NCBI GenBank assembly: GCA_029553475.1 | Contig: JAKPKV010000094.1 | Coordinates: 1-54,857, forward strand | Reading direction: 5' to 3' | From: Armatimonadota bacterium | Lineage (GTDB): Bacteria > Armatimonadota > Hebobacteria > CAIYQO01 | Length of the DNA stretch: 54,857 bases | Part shown: positions 43,572-52,348 of the stretch, in pieces | Numbering within the stretch: position 1 is the first letter of the stretch | Layout of the letters: every line of letters begins with the position of its first letter | Made by a program: the position numbers and the translations under genes | Notes under the pieces: generated by a model | Told to the model about the DNA's origin: nothing | Databases searched by the model: none | What the model saw: the letters and a program-made list of their open reading frames with translations, nothing else

Positions 43572-44512
43572 GCTTCCACCTCTTTAAGGGCAGGGTTCGT
43601 CAGCGCCTTGCCTCGCTTGGTCTCCGGGCACACCGCGACGCAGCGCATGCAGCCCTTGCAGTACGTGAGATCAATGCCCACCATCTTGCCGTCTTCCCAG
43701 TGGATGGCGCCGGGGTCCGCGCAGACGACGAGGCACTTCGCGCAGTCAATGCAGAGCTCGCGGGCATACGCCGGCGGCTCGTTGAAGCGCACGTGGGCAT
43801 TGTTCTTGCCGACCGTGCTGTGCGCGGCGGTGTCAATGGCGCCGCCGTCCAGCATGTTGTCGTAGCCCAGCTTGCCGCGCACTTCCGCGGGCGGCGCCAG
43901 CGGATAGCGGCCGTCCGCCGCGAAGGTCCGGCTGAAGGAGTGCGCCACCGCCTGCTCGTACGCGGCGAGGTTCGCTTTCACCGCGCGCGGCCAGGTGTCT
44001 TCGATCGCGTGCTTGATGGCGTCCTCGGGGAAGCCGAGCACGTGGGCGAGCATCGCCATCATCGGCATGTTCAGGCGCGAGCCGGTCTCCTCCGCGATGC
44101 GCATGGCGTCGAGGGTGTAGATCGTGCCGCTGTGCAGCTGCAGCATCGCGCGAATCTCATCGGCGCTCTTCGTGGTGTTCACGATCACCGTCGCGTTCTC
44201 CTGCAGGCCGCGGTTCAGTCCCTGGGTGAGGATCAGCTCTTCGCGGAACACCACCAGGATGTGCGGCCGGTTGTTCGGACCGCTTTCCAGCACCGGCGTC
44301 CCGAAGTAGCAGAACTTCAGCGACACGTCTGTCGGCGTGCCCTTCTTCTCACTGCCGTAGCGCGCGTCGTAAGCGCCATCGAGGTCCAAATACTTGGCAC
44401 CCAGCTTGAACAGCAGCTTGGCCGCCATATTGGCCCCGTCGCCCCCGATGGCGCACAGGAGGCAATTGGTGAAGCCCCTGCTGTCCTGGTACGGTAACTG
44501 ATAGGTGGACAT
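43568..44512 (-). CDS. porGD: Pyruvate:ferredoxin oxidoreductase, fused gamma and delta subunits
   Basis: 314 residues. The gamma part (about 15-200: CAIGGDGANMAAKLLFKLG, then TYGSE-like ARYGSEKKGTP) is followed by a ferredoxin-type delta part with two [4Fe-4S] motifs, CIDCAKCLVVCADP and CKGCMRCVAVCPE. The clusters hand electrons from the porAB centre to ferredoxin. It is the first gene of the two-gene operon, with a clear promoter upstream. Confidence 0.9.
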   Translation of the reverse strand: MSTYQLPYQDSRGFTNCLLCAIGGDGANMAAKLLFKLGAKYLDLDGAYDARYGSEKKGTPTDVSLKFCYFGTPVLESGPNNRPHILVVFREELILTQGLNRGLQENATVIVNTTKSADEIRAMLQLHSGTIYTLDAMRIAEETGSRLNMPMMAMLAHVLGFPEDAIKHAIEDTWPRAVKANLAAYEQAVAHSFSRTFAADGRYPLAPPAEVRGKLGYDNMLDGGAIDTAAHSTVGKNNAHVRFNEPPAYARELCIDCAKCLVVCADPGAIHWEDGKMVGIDLTYCKGCMRCVAVCPETKRGKALTNPALKEVEA

Positions 44513-44564
44513 TCGTCACTCTCCGTCGTGGGGATGTGTCCCCGAGTCTCGCACAAACCGAGGA

Positions 44565-44593
44565 ATTGTAACATATTTCACGATTTGTTCCAA
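44565..44593 (-). promoter_or_regulatory. Promoter of the porGD-porAB operon
   Basis: On the minus strand TTGGAA (44588-44593) and TACAAT (44565-44570) are separated by 17 bases, about 50 bases ahead of the start codon. The AT-rich box stands out in the GC-rich surroundings. The remainder of the gap to 44871 shows only a GC-rich palindromic stretch (about 44640-44675) and no gene. Confidence 0.7.
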
Positions 44594-44871
44594 CCCATGC
44601 ACACAGAAAGACGGCGATGGCCTTGACGGGCGACCAACACGCCGCCGCCGGCTGCCGGCGGCCTGGCGGCGGCGCGCATCACCGCCCACGATCATACCCG
44701 GCGGGAGAAATTGTGCGAGGAAGCGCTAAGAAAGCCGTAAACAGCATGGAATGATAGAGTATGCGCGCTCGCCCGCGCGCGCTGGTGTTCCGCGCGCGGA
44801 GTGGTAGGAGCGGCGGGAGACGACGCCGAAGGCCTTCGCTGTTGTCTCGCGCGTGGCGCGCGTGGAGTGGT

Positions 44872-47175
44872 ATGACACAGGACCTGGAGAACGGGGGCGA
44901 GCCGGTGTCCGGCGAGATGCCGGCGATACTGGCGGGTTGGCTTCCGGCCTTGGATTCCATCGCGGACGGCGCGGTCGTGCTCCATCCGGACGGTCGCGTG
45001 CGCTACCTGTCGTCGCGCGCGGAGCAGCTCCTCGGCTTTGCCCAGCATGAGATACTCGGGCAGACGATTCGCGATTTCCCGGTCACCATGACCACGCGTG
45101 ACGGCCGGTCGCTGCCGGACGAGGCCTTTCCCTCCCGCCAGATCACCCTGACCGGCCACGCGATCCGCGATTTCGAGCTGAGCCTGACGCGGCGCAATGG
45201 CTCCCGCGTGACGCTGGCGATGAGCGCCGCGCCGATCCTGAGCCCGGACGGCGCCGTCGCGTTCATCCTCGTGACCCTCACTGACCGCACCCTCGCCTAT
45301 CAGGCGGCCCAGAACCTCCAGGCCACTGAGCGCTACATCACCAACATCTTCACGCATATTCAGGACGGCATCTCCATCCTCGACGCGAACCTGACCGTCC
45401 TGGTCGCCAATCCGGCCATGGAGCGCTGGAACGCCGCGCGCGCGCCTTTGGTCGGCAAACGGTGTTATCAGGCGTATCACGGCCAGACCCTCCCCTGCGA
45501 GCATTGTCCCTCCCTGCGCACGCTGCGGACCGGCGAGTCCGCGCAGGCGATCGTGCCGCTGCGTGACGGCGGCGGGCAGGTGAACGGCTGGGTTGAGCTC
45601 TTCACCTTCCCGCTGCGCGACGACGCGTCCGATCAGGTGATCGGGGTGATCGAATACGTGCGCGACATCACCGACCGCGTGCGGGCGGAAGGCGCGCTAC
45701 GCGACGCCCGCGCGGAAGAACGCCAGCTCATCGCGCGGCTGCGCGCGCTGCATGACGTGCGGAACGCCCTCGTCGAGACCGCGACGCCGGATGACCTCTT
45801 CCGCCACGCCGTGGAGCTCGGTCACCACCGCCTCGGCTTCGCGCGCATCGCCATCTGGCTCCTGGACCCGAACGCGCCCGGCTCCGTCATCGGCACCTAT
45901 GGCCTGGATGAGCGCGGCGCGCTGCGCGACGAGCGCCACCTGCGCGTGCCGCTCTCCCCGGACAGCATGATGGGACGCCGGCATGCCGAGCAGCAGTGCG
46001 CCCGCATCAGCGACGATGACGCCGAGCCGGCCGATCACCCGGCGCGCGCCGTCGGTCGCGGTACGCACCTGCTCGCGCCCATCCGGGATGCCGAAGAGAT
46101 CATCGGCTTCCTGAGCGTGGATGACGCGCGCGCCGCCGGGCCCGTGCGGGACGGCGCGCGCGAGCTGGCGGAGCTGTATGCCTCCGTCCTCGGCTATCGC
46201 TATACCCGGATGCGCGCGATCACTGAGCTGCGGCAGAGCGAACGCCGCTATCGCATCCTCGCGGAACACGTCAGCGACCTGATCTGGTCCATCGACATGG
46301 AGGGGCGCATCACCTACGTCAGTCCGTCCATCGCGCGGATGACCGGGTTCACCCCGGAGGAGGTCGTCGGCCATACCCTCACCGACGTGCTCGCCCCGGC
46401 CTCGCGCGACCGCGCCATGCGCGCGTTAGCGGAAGAGGTCGAAAAAGAGCACGCGGCGGAGGACCCGAATCGGTCGCGCGTGCTGGAGCTCGAGCTCCGC
46501 TGCAAAGACGGCGCGATGATCTGGACCGAAGTCACCGCCAACTTCCTGCGCGATGACACGGGCCATCCCACCGGACTGCTCGGCGTCATGCGCGATATCA
46601 CCGCGCGAAAACAGGCGGAATCGCGCCTCAGTTACCTCGCCTATTACGATGCGCTCACCGGCCTCCCCAACCGCCTGCTGTTGCAGGACCGCCTGAATCG
46701 CGCGCTGGCGCGCGTCCAGCGCGAGCAGATTCTCGTCGCCGTCATGCTCATGGACCTCGACCGTTTCAAGGAGGTCAACGATACCTGCGGGCACATCGCG
46801 GGTGATGACTTGCTGGTGCAGGTCGCGCGCCGTCTGAACGGCTGCGTCCGTGATAGCGATACGGTGGCGCGCCTCAGCGGCGATGAATTCGTCCTCGTGC
46901 TGCCGGCGATCGGCTCGCGCGAGAATGCCATGATGACCGTGCAGCGCGTGCTGACCGCCTTCCAGCAGCCGTTGACGGTCGCCGGCCGCGCCCTCGACAT
47001 CACCCCGAGCCTGGGCATCTGCTTCGCGCCCGACGACGGCGCGACCGTCGAAGCGCTGCTGCAGCGCGCTGACCTGGCCATGTATGCCGCGAAAGCCCGG
47101 GGACGCAACGCCTGCGTCACCTATGCCCCCGAACTCGCCGACCAGGCGACGCAGATGCGCACGCAGCGGCCCTGA
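44872..47175 (+). CDS. Diguanylate cyclase with PAS and GAF sensor domains
   Basis: 767 residues from the ATG at 44872 (GGAG five bases upstream). In order: PAS (about 15-130), a second PAS with a Cys-rich CYQAYHGQTLPCEHC segment (about 135-270), GAF (about 290-430), PAS with PAC (about 455-580) and GGDEF (about 600-760). The active loop reads RLSGDEF, an accepted variant. Five residues before it, RDSD forms the product-inhibition I-site. It is soluble, with no membrane segment, so it likely senses a cytoplasmic signal and makes c-di-GMP. It stands alone. Confidence 0.9.
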   Translation: MTQDLENGGEPVSGEMPAILAGWLPALDSIADGAVVLHPDGRVRYLSSRAEQLLGFAQHEILGQTIRDFPVTMTTRDGRSLPDEAFPSRQITLTGHAIRDFELSLTRRNGSRVTLAMSAAPILSPDGAVAFILVTLTDRTLAYQAAQNLQATERYITNIFTHIQDGISILDANLTVLVANPAMERWNAARAPLVGKRCYQAYHGQTLPCEHCPSLRTLRTGESAQAIVPLRDGGGQVNGWVELFTFPLRDDASDQVIGVIEYVRDITDRVRAEGALRDARAEERQLIARLRALHDVRNALVETATPDDLFRHAVELGHHRLGFARIAIWLLDPNAPGSVIGTYGLDERGALRDERHLRVPLSPDSMMGRRHAEQQCARISDDDAEPADHPARAVGRGTHLLAPIRDAEEIIGFLSVDDARAAGPVRDGARELAELYASVLGYRYTRMRAITELRQSERRYRILAEHVSDLIWSIDMEGRITYVSPSIARMTGFTPEEVVGHTLTDVLAPASRDRAMRALAEEVEKEHAAEDPNRSRVLELELRCKDGAMIWTEVTANFLRDDTGHPTGLLGVMRDITARKQAESRLSYLAYYDALTGLPNRLLLQDRLNRALARVQREQILVAVMLMDLDRFKEVNDTCGHIAGDDLLVQVARRLNGCVRDSDTVARLSGDEFVLVLPAIGSRENAMMTVQRVLTAFQQPLTVAGRALDITPSLGICFAPDDGATVEALLQRADLAMYAAKARGRNACVTYAPELADQATQMRTQRP

Positions 47176-47224
47176 AAAACTGTCCGAGCCGTCTCGGCGC
47201 GTGCCCGCCGCTCCGACGGGGCAT

Positions 47225-47288
47225 GAGGTCACCTCTCCGCTCGCTCCCCCTCCCCGCTTAGGGGAGGGGGCCGGGGGGAGAGGTGACC
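47225..47288. repeat. Palindromic intergenic repeat
   Basis: GAGGTCACCTCTCC on the left and GGAGAGGTGACC on the right enclose the inner stem CCCCCTCCCC-GCTTA-GGGGAGGGGG. It lies between convergent genes and could end both transcripts. Palindromes of this type are often repeated through genomes; a weaker relative (CCCTCTCCC, then GGGGAGGG) occurs at about 35575-35606. Confidence 0.6.
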
Positions 47289-47311
47289 CCCGCCGGAAAC
47301 GCCCCCTACCG

Positions 47312-49780
47312 TCATGCCGCGGGATGCTGTTCCCCCTCGACGTACAGCCGCGCGACGATGCGCCCCTCCTCGACATCCACGATGATGGTATCGCCGTCGC
47401 GAAAAGTCCTGTCCAGCAGTCCGCGCGAAATCTGGTTTTCCACCTGGCGCTGTATCACGCGCCGCAGCGGCCGCGCCCCGTAGGCGGGATCGTAGCCTTC
47501 CTCGGCCAGCCGCGTCCGTCCCGCCTCAGTCAGTCGGACGGTGATCCCGCGCTCGGAGAGATTCGCCCGCACGTGCCCGATCATCAGGTCCACGATGCGC
47601 CCCATATCCGCCAGCGACAGCGGCAGGAAAACCACCACTTCGTCAATGCGGTTGAGCAGCTCCGGGCGGAAGAGATTCTTCAGCTCGCCCAGCGCGCGGT
47701 TCTGCATCGTCTCGTAGCTCTGCTCGGTCACCGCCGGTTCGTTGCTCACCGCAAAACCGATGCGCGTGCCCCGCTCGCCCAGCACGTGCTGGCTGCCCAC
47801 GTTGCTCGTCATGATGATGATGGTGTTGCGGAAATCCGCCGTACGGCCCATGTTGTCCGTCAGCCGCCCGTCCTCCAGAATCTGCAGCAGGATGTTCAGC
47901 ACGTCCGGGTGCGCCTTCTCGATCTCGTCGAGGAGGATCACCCGGTACGGCCGCCGCCGCACCGCCTCCGTCAACTGGCCGCCTTCCTCGTAGCCCACGT
48001 ACCCCGGCGGCGCGCCGATGAGGCGGGAGACGGTGTGCTTCTCCATATATTCCGACATGTCAATGCGCACCATCGCCTCTTCATCTTCGAACAGATACGC
48101 GGCCAGCGCGCGCGCCAGCTCCGTTTTCCCCACCCCCGTGGGCCCCATGAAGACGAAGGAGCCGATGGGCCGCTTCGGATCTTTCAGCCCGGCGCGGGCG
48201 CGGCGGATCGCCTCGGAGACGGCGTGCACCGCATGCGCCTGGTCAATCAGCCGGCGATGCAGCTCCTCCTCCATATTGAGCAGCCGGTGGGCCTCTTCCT
48301 CGAACATGCGCGCCACCGGGATGCCGGTCATGCTGGCGATGAGCGCGGCGATATCCTCCGCTGTCACCACGGACTCCACCTGCGGACGGGCCTCTTCTTT
48401 CTCCGCGATCTCCGCGCGCAGCCGGGCGATCTGCTGCTGGAAGCGCGCCGCGCCTTCGTAATCCTGGCGCAGCGCCGCGTCGTTGCGCTGATTTTCCAGC
48501 TCCAGCGCCCGCGCTTCCAGCTCGCGCACGTCGCCGGGGATGAGCAGCGCCTCGATGTGCCGCCGCGCCCCCGCCTCGTCCATCAGGTCAATGGCTTTGT
48601 CCGGCAGGAAACGGCCGGCGATGTAGCGCGCGGACAGCTTCACCGCGGCCTCCAGCGCCTCATCCGTATAACTCACCGCGTGGTGCTGCTCGTAGCGTTC
48701 GCGCAGCCCGCGCAGGATGGCTATCGCCTCCTCGATATTCGGCTCCTCGACGTAGACCGGCTGGAATCGCCGCTCCAGCGCCGGATCCTTCTCGATGTGC
48801 TTGCGGTACTCATCCAGCGTGGTGGCGCCCACGCATTGCAGCTCGCCGCGCGCCAGCGCCGGCTTCAGCATGGTGGAGGCGTCAATCGCCCCCTCGGCCG
48901 CGCCCGCGCCCACCACGGTGTGCAGCTCGTCAATGAAGAGGATGATCTCGCCCTGCGCGGCGCGGATTTCATCCATCACCGCCTTCAGGCGCTCTTCGAA
49001 CTCGCCGCGGAATTTCGAGCCCGCCACCATGCTGGAGAGGTCCAGCGAGATGACGCGCTTATTCTTCAAGGTCTGCGGCACGCGCGCCGCGATGATCGCC
49101 TGCGCCAGCCCCTCGACAATCGCCGTCTTCCCCACCCCCGGCTCGCCGATGAGCGCCGGGTTGTTCTTCGTGCGGCGGGAGAGGATTTCGATCACCCGGC
49201 GCACTTCGTCGTCGCGCCCGATCACCGGGTCGAGTTTCCCCTCGCGGGCGAGCTGCGTCAGGTCGCGGCTGTATTTGGCCAACGCCTGGTACGTGCCCTC
49301 CGCGCCCGGCTCGGTGATGCGCTGGCTGCCGCGCACCGCCGCGAGCGCGCGCTCCACCGCCTCCCGGGTGACGCCCAGATCGCGCAGCAGGTGCGCGGCG
49401 TCGGACGCCCCCTCCTCGATGATGCCGAGCAGGATGTGCTCGGTCGCCACGTAGTCGTCGCCCATGCGCTGCGCGATGGCCGGGCTGAGCTCGCCCAGCA
49501 CGATTTGCGTGGCCGGCGTCGGATAGACCTGCGCCTGCCGCCCGCCGCCCTGCACCTTCGGCATGCGCTCCAGCGAGCGTTTCACCGCGTCGGCCAGCCG
49601 CGCGGCATCCACCTTCATCTCCGCCAGCAGCTTCGGCGCCGTCCCCTCCGGCTGCTCCAGCAGCGCCAGCAGCAGGTGGTCGGTATCGAGCTGCATATGC
49701 TGGAAGCGCTGCATGATCGCTTGCGAGATCATCAAGGCTTCCTGCGCCTTTTCCGTGAATTTATCAAAACCATTCGCCAT
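47312..49780 (-). CDS. clpC: ClpC-type AAA+ unfoldase
   Basis: 822 residues from the ATG at 49780 after GGAGG. It has two N-terminal Clp-N repeats (about 5-150), AAA+ 1 with GEPGVGKT, a UVR-type helical segment ([15 protein letters not shown], about 440) rather than the long ClpB coil, and AAA+ 2 with [14 protein letters not shown]. This is the ClpC layout. ClpC unfolds proteins and feeds them to ClpP; no clpP is in the window. It is last in the leftward heat-shock cluster, 17 bases after hspR. Confidence 0.93.
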   Translation of the reverse strand: MANGFDKFTEKAQEALMISQAIMQRFQHMQLDTDHLLLALLEQPEGTAPKLLAEMKVDAARLADAVKRSLERMPKVQGGGRQAQVYPTPATQIVLGELSPAIAQRMGDDYVATEHILLGIIEEGASDAAHLLRDLGVTREAVERALAAVRGSQRITEPGAEGTYQALAKYSRDLTQLAREGKLDPVIGRDDEVRRVIEILSRRTKNNPALIGEPGVGKTAIVEGLAQAIIAARVPQTLKNKRVISLDLSSMVAGSKFRGEFEERLKAVMDEIRAAQGEIILFIDELHTVVGAGAAEGAIDASTMLKPALARGELQCVGATTLDEYRKHIEKDPALERRFQPVYVEEPNIEEAIAILRGLRERYEQHHAVSYTDEALEAAVKLSARYIAGRFLPDKAIDLMDEAGARRHIEALLIPGDVRELEARALELENQRNDAALRQDYEGAARFQQQIARLRAEIAEKEEARPQVESVVTAEDIAALIASMTGIPVARMFEEEAHRLLNMEEELHRRLIDQAHAVHAVSEAIRRARAGLKDPKRPIGSFVFMGPTGVGKTELARALAAYLFEDEEAMVRIDMSEYMEKHTVSRLIGAPPGYVGYEEGGQLTEAVRRRPYRVILLDEIEKAHPDVLNILLQILEDGRLTDNMGRTADFRNTIIIMTSNVGSQHVLGERGTRIGFAVSNEPAVTEQSYETMQNRALGELKNLFRPELLNRIDEVVVFLPLSLADMGRIVDLMIGHVRANLSERGITVRLTEAGRTRLAEEGYDPAYGARPLRRVIQRQVENQISRGLLDRTFRDGDTIIVDVEEGRIVARLYVEGEQHPAA

Positions 49781-49797
49781 GATCGGTCCCCTCCACG

Positions 49798-50133
49798 TTA
49801 CCACTCCTGCGTAATCCGCTTCAAACGCCGTTTCGCCTGCGCGCGCACGCGCTCCACCTCCCCCTGCAGCTCCTCGATGCGGTCGAGCAGGCGCAGGATC
49901 ACCTCGATCCCCGCCAGATTCACCCCCAGGTCGTTTTTCAAGCGCTGAATCTGGCGCAACCGTTCAATATCCGCCTCGCAGAACATGCGGATATGCCCGC
50001 GCCGCTGCGGGCGAATCAAGCCCATGCGCTCGTATAACCGCAGCGTCTGCGGGTGAATCTCCAGCATCTCCGCGATAATACTGATGGTAAATCGCGGCTC
50101 CCAACACGTCGCCCGTCGTTCCTCATCTGCCAT
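49798..50133 (-). CDS. hspR: HspR heat-shock repressor (MerR family)
   Basis: 111 residues. ISIIAEMLEIHPQTLRLYER followed by MGLIRPQRR is the MerR-type winged HTH as in HspR, and a C-terminal coiled coil (about 75-110) follows. HspR binds HAIR inverted repeats and represses dnaK-type operons, with DnaK as co-repressor. A HAIR-like site overlaps the dnaK promoter at 54312-54341, so the cluster is probably autoregulated. Confidence 0.92.
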   Translation of the reverse strand: MADEERRATCWEPRFTISIIAEMLEIHPQTLRLYERMGLIRPQRRGHIRMFCEADIERLRQIQRLKNDLGVNLAGIEVILRLLDRIEELQGEVERVRAQAKRRLKRITQEW

Positions 50134-50155
50134 ACGTCGTCCCTCCTCCCCGGCC

Positions 50156-51199
50156 TCATGGCTCCGCGCGCGGGTTCTCCGGCCGCAGCCGTCCGAGCTC
50201 CTCGATGAGCGCGCGCTCGCGCGGCGTCAGCTCCTTCGGCACCATCACGCGCACCGCCACGTACAGGTCGCCGGCGCCCTCGCCGCGCAGGCGGGGCATC
50301 CCCTTGCCGCGCAGGCGCAGCTTCTGCCCGGAGGAGGTGCCCGCCGGCACGCGCGCCGTCAGCCGGCCGCCGTCCAGCGTGGTCACCGGCACCTCGGCGC
50401 CCAGTGCCGCTTCGGGGAAGGAGACCGCCACGTCGGTATACAGATCGTCGCCTTTGCGCTCGAAGCGCGGGTGCGGCTGGATGTGCGGGATGAGATACAG
50501 GTCGCCCGCCGGCCCGCCGCCGATGCCCGGTCCGCCCTGGCCGGCCACGCGCACCTTCGCGCCGTCGGCCACGCCGCGGGGGATTTTCACCGTCAGCCGC
50601 TTCGGCCGTTCCACCGCCCCCGCGCCGCCGCAGGTGGGGCAGACGCGCTGCTGCGTCATCCCCCGCCCGCCGCAGGTGGGGCACGTCTCCTGCGTCACCA
50701 GGGCAATCGTCCGCTCGGTGCCGTGGAACGCCTCTTCCAGCGTGATGTCTACCGCGTGCTGCAACTCCTCGCCACGTTCACGCTGCTGGCGCCGCCCGCG
50801 GCCGGCACGGCCGCCCAGCAGTCCGCCCAGCAGATCGCCCAGATCGAACTGCCCCGTCTCCTCCGGGTTCACGAAAACCTGCTGCCACTCGCCCCCGCCC
50901 GCGCCGCCGCCCGGTCCCGCGCCGGCGCCCGGACCGGGGCCATAGCCGAACGGCCCGTCGCCGGCGTGCCGCCAGCCCTCGCCCAGGTGGCCGAATTTGT
51001 CATATTTCTTCCGCATCTCCGGACTCGACAGCACCTCGTAGGCTTCCGCCACGTCCTTGAAGCGCGCCTCCGCCGCCGCGTCCCCCGGGTTCACGTCGGG
51101 GTGGTACTTGCGCGCCAGCTTCCGGTAGGCGGACTTGATGTCCTTGTCCGTCGCCGTGCGCGCCACGCCGAGTATGCTGTAATAGTCCTTGGTTGGCAT
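50156..51199 (-). CDS. dnaJ: DnaJ-family co-chaperone with a reduced zinc finger
   Basis: 347 residues. The J domain (1-70) has the HPD motif in YHPDVNPG, followed by a Gly-rich segment, and the C-terminal client-binding domains end normally. Only two CxxCxGxG repeats are present (CPTCGGRG and CPTCGGAG, about 165-190) instead of four, so one zinc centre is likely. It stimulates DnaK ATP hydrolysis. It lies 22 bases before hspR. Confidence 0.93.
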   Translation of the reverse strand: MPTKDYYSILGVARTATDKDIKSAYRKLARKYHPDVNPGDAAAEARFKDVAEAYEVLSSPEMRKKYDKFGHLGEGWRHAGDGPFGYGPGPGAGAGPGGGAGGGEWQQVFVNPEETGQFDLGDLLGGLLGGRAGRGRRQQRERGEELQHAVDITLEEAFHGTERTIALVTQETCPTCGGRGMTQQRVCPTCGGAGAVERPKRLTVKIPRGVADGAKVRVAGQGGPGIGGGPAGDLYLIPHIQPHPRFERKGDDLYTDVAVSFPEAALGAEVPVTTLDGGRLTARVPAGTSSGQKLRLRGKGMPRLRGEGAGDLYVAVRVMVPKELTPRERALIEELGRLRPENPRAEP

Positions 51200-51214
51200 T
51201 TGGCGACCACCCCC

Positions 51215-51252
51215 TTTCGATTTTGGATCTTAGATTTTGGATTTTGGAGCCT
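51215..51252. repeat. Left inverted repeat of the four-helix-bundle cassette
   Basis: An AT-rich stretch built of GATTTTGGAT-type words (ATTTTGGATCTTAGATTTTG, then GATTTTGGAGCC) overlaps the 3' end of the four-helix-bundle gene. It is repeated in inverse orientation at 51718-51752. Confidence 0.8.
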
Positions 51253-51649
51253 GTTGGCGATCACGTTTCTGTTCCGCCTCAAGCTCAAGCCGTTTGCGCA
51301 GCGTTTTAATTGATGCAACGAGCATGGCGAGAATTTCATCATACTCCCTGTAAAGCGGCGCGATCTCGCTTTCCTGGATGTAGCCGCCTTCAACGAGCAA
51401 CTCCATCCAGTAAAGCGTTTCGTCTGCTTCTTCTTCCGCATCGCCGAGTTTGCTGATGACATCAGGCAGCGACTTCCCCCGGCATGATGCCCGATAGTTT
51501 TCGCCAACGGATGTCCCACAGCGTGCGAGTTGCCGCGCAATCACCGAAACCGTCATCCGTTTCGTCGGCAGCCGCTCAACGAGCGCCAACACTTCCAGCG
51601 CCGCTCGCTTCGTCCGCCGTTTGAACTCCCGCTCATCCATCTCTGCCAT
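51230..51649 (-). CDS. Four-helix-bundle (S23/IVP-like) protein
   Basis: 139 residues of the small four-helix-bundle family first seen in 23S rRNA intervening sequences: LVERLPTKRMTVSVIARQLA, then GTSVGENYRASCRGKS, EEEADETLYWMELL and EYDEILAMLVASIKTLRKRL. Relatives include the accessory protein of diversity-generating retroelements; function is otherwise unknown. The last codons (APKSKI) lie in the left inverted repeat, as expected if gene and repeat travel together. It splits the heat-shock cluster between hsp20 and dnaJ. GC is lower than in its neighbours. Confidence 0.9.
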   Translation of the reverse strand: MAEMDEREFKRRTKRAALEVLALVERLPTKRMTVSVIARQLARCGTSVGENYRASCRGKSLPDVISKLGDAEEEADETLYWMELLVEGGYIQESEIAPLYREYDEILAMLVASIKTLRKRLELEAEQKRDRQQAPKSKI

Positions 51650-51717
51650 CCATTTCCGTCATGCTACACGCCTCATGCCCATGCACAACTCCTCGGCATC
51701 CATTTGCTCTTTCGTCC

Positions 51718-51752
51718 GAAAGCTCCAAAATCCAAAATCTAAAATCCAAAAG
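51718..51752. repeat. Right inverted repeat of the four-helix-bundle cassette
   Basis: AGCTCCAAAATCCAAAATCT followed by AAAATCCAAAAG is the inverse of the repeat at 51215-51252 with about 90 percent match. The two repeats bound a cassette of about 535 bases. Confidence 0.8.
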
Positions 51753-51789
51753 AAGCGTGTGGCCGGGAAGCTTCCCGGCCACACGCTTC
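51752..51789. terminator. Perfect palindrome after hsp20
   Basis: A 38-base perfect palindrome (arms GAAGCGTGTGGCCGGGAAG and its complement) starts four bases downstream of the leftward hsp20 stop. It likely stops or attenuates the dnaK-hsp20 transcript before the inserted cassette. Confidence 0.75.
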
Positions 51790-51793
51790 CGCG

Positions 51794-52276
51794 TCACTTC
51801 GCGTCCAGCTCTCGCTCCGGCTCCGTCTGCACTTCCACTTTCACCTGTTTCGGCTTCACCGATTCGGCTTTCGGGAGGGTGATTTCCAGCACGCCGTGCT
51901 GATACGACGCGCGCACCCCGCCCTGCTCCACCGGGATGCCGAGGGTGAAGGAGCGCTGGAAGGCGCCATAGGCCCGTTCGATGCGCACGTAATGCTTCGC
52001 GGCGGACCCCTCCTCCTCGCGCGCCAGCGTGCGCGCGCCCTTCACCGTCAGCGTGTCGCCGACGAGCTGGATGTCAATCTCCTCCGGCGTGACGCCCGGC
52101 ACCTCCATCTCCAGCACGATGGCGGCGTCCGTCTCGTGGATATCCACGGCCGGCGCCCAGGCGCGGGTGGTCATCGGTTCGTTGCCGGCATGCGTCAGGC
52201 TCTGCTCGAAGAGCCGGTTCACCTGCTCGCGCAGCTGCGCCATGTCGGCAAAAGGGTCCCAACGGATCAGACTCAT
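51794..52276 (-). CDS. hsp20: Hsp20/alpha-crystallin small heat-shock protein
   Basis: 160 residues. The alpha-crystallin domain spans about 40-140 (AVDIHETDAAIVLEMEVPGV, then YQHGVLEITLPKAE, where GVLEITLPK is the signature), with the N-terminal SLIRWDPFADM common in bacterial Hsp20. It holds unfolding proteins for DnaK. The ATG follows AAAGGAGG. It is 72 bases after dnaK and shares its promoter. Confidence 0.95.
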   Translation of the reverse strand: MSLIRWDPFADMAQLREQVNRLFEQSLTHAGNEPMTTRAWAPAVDIHETDAAIVLEMEVPGVTPEEIDIQLVGDTLTVKGARTLAREEEGSAAKHYVRIERAYGAFQRSFTLGIPVEQGGVRASYQHGVLEITLPKAESVKPKQVKVEVQTEPERELDAK

Positions 52277-52348
52277 AGTGTTCCTCCTTTCACAGACAGG
52301 ACGTGGTATAGATTCGGGGATTCCGGGAACCCCCGCCGTCCAGCACGG

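Noticed and set aside
41256-43865. Rightward frame of 869 codons over porAB
   Set aside because: It is a low-complexity antisense reading; porAB has TPP and Fe-S motifs in place.
47084-49948. Rightward frame of 954 codons over clpC
   Set aside because: It is an antisense shadow produced by high third-position GC in clpC.
49781-50155. A second HAIR site ahead of clpC or dnaJ
   Set aside because: I looked for CTTGAGT/ACTCAAG halves near clpC, hspR, dnaJ and hsp20 starts and found none with proper spacing.
52317-52335. Small palindrome between dnaK and hsp20 as a terminator
   Set aside because: The stem is short and imperfect, and hsp20 follows within a few dozen bases; attenuation cannot be shown.
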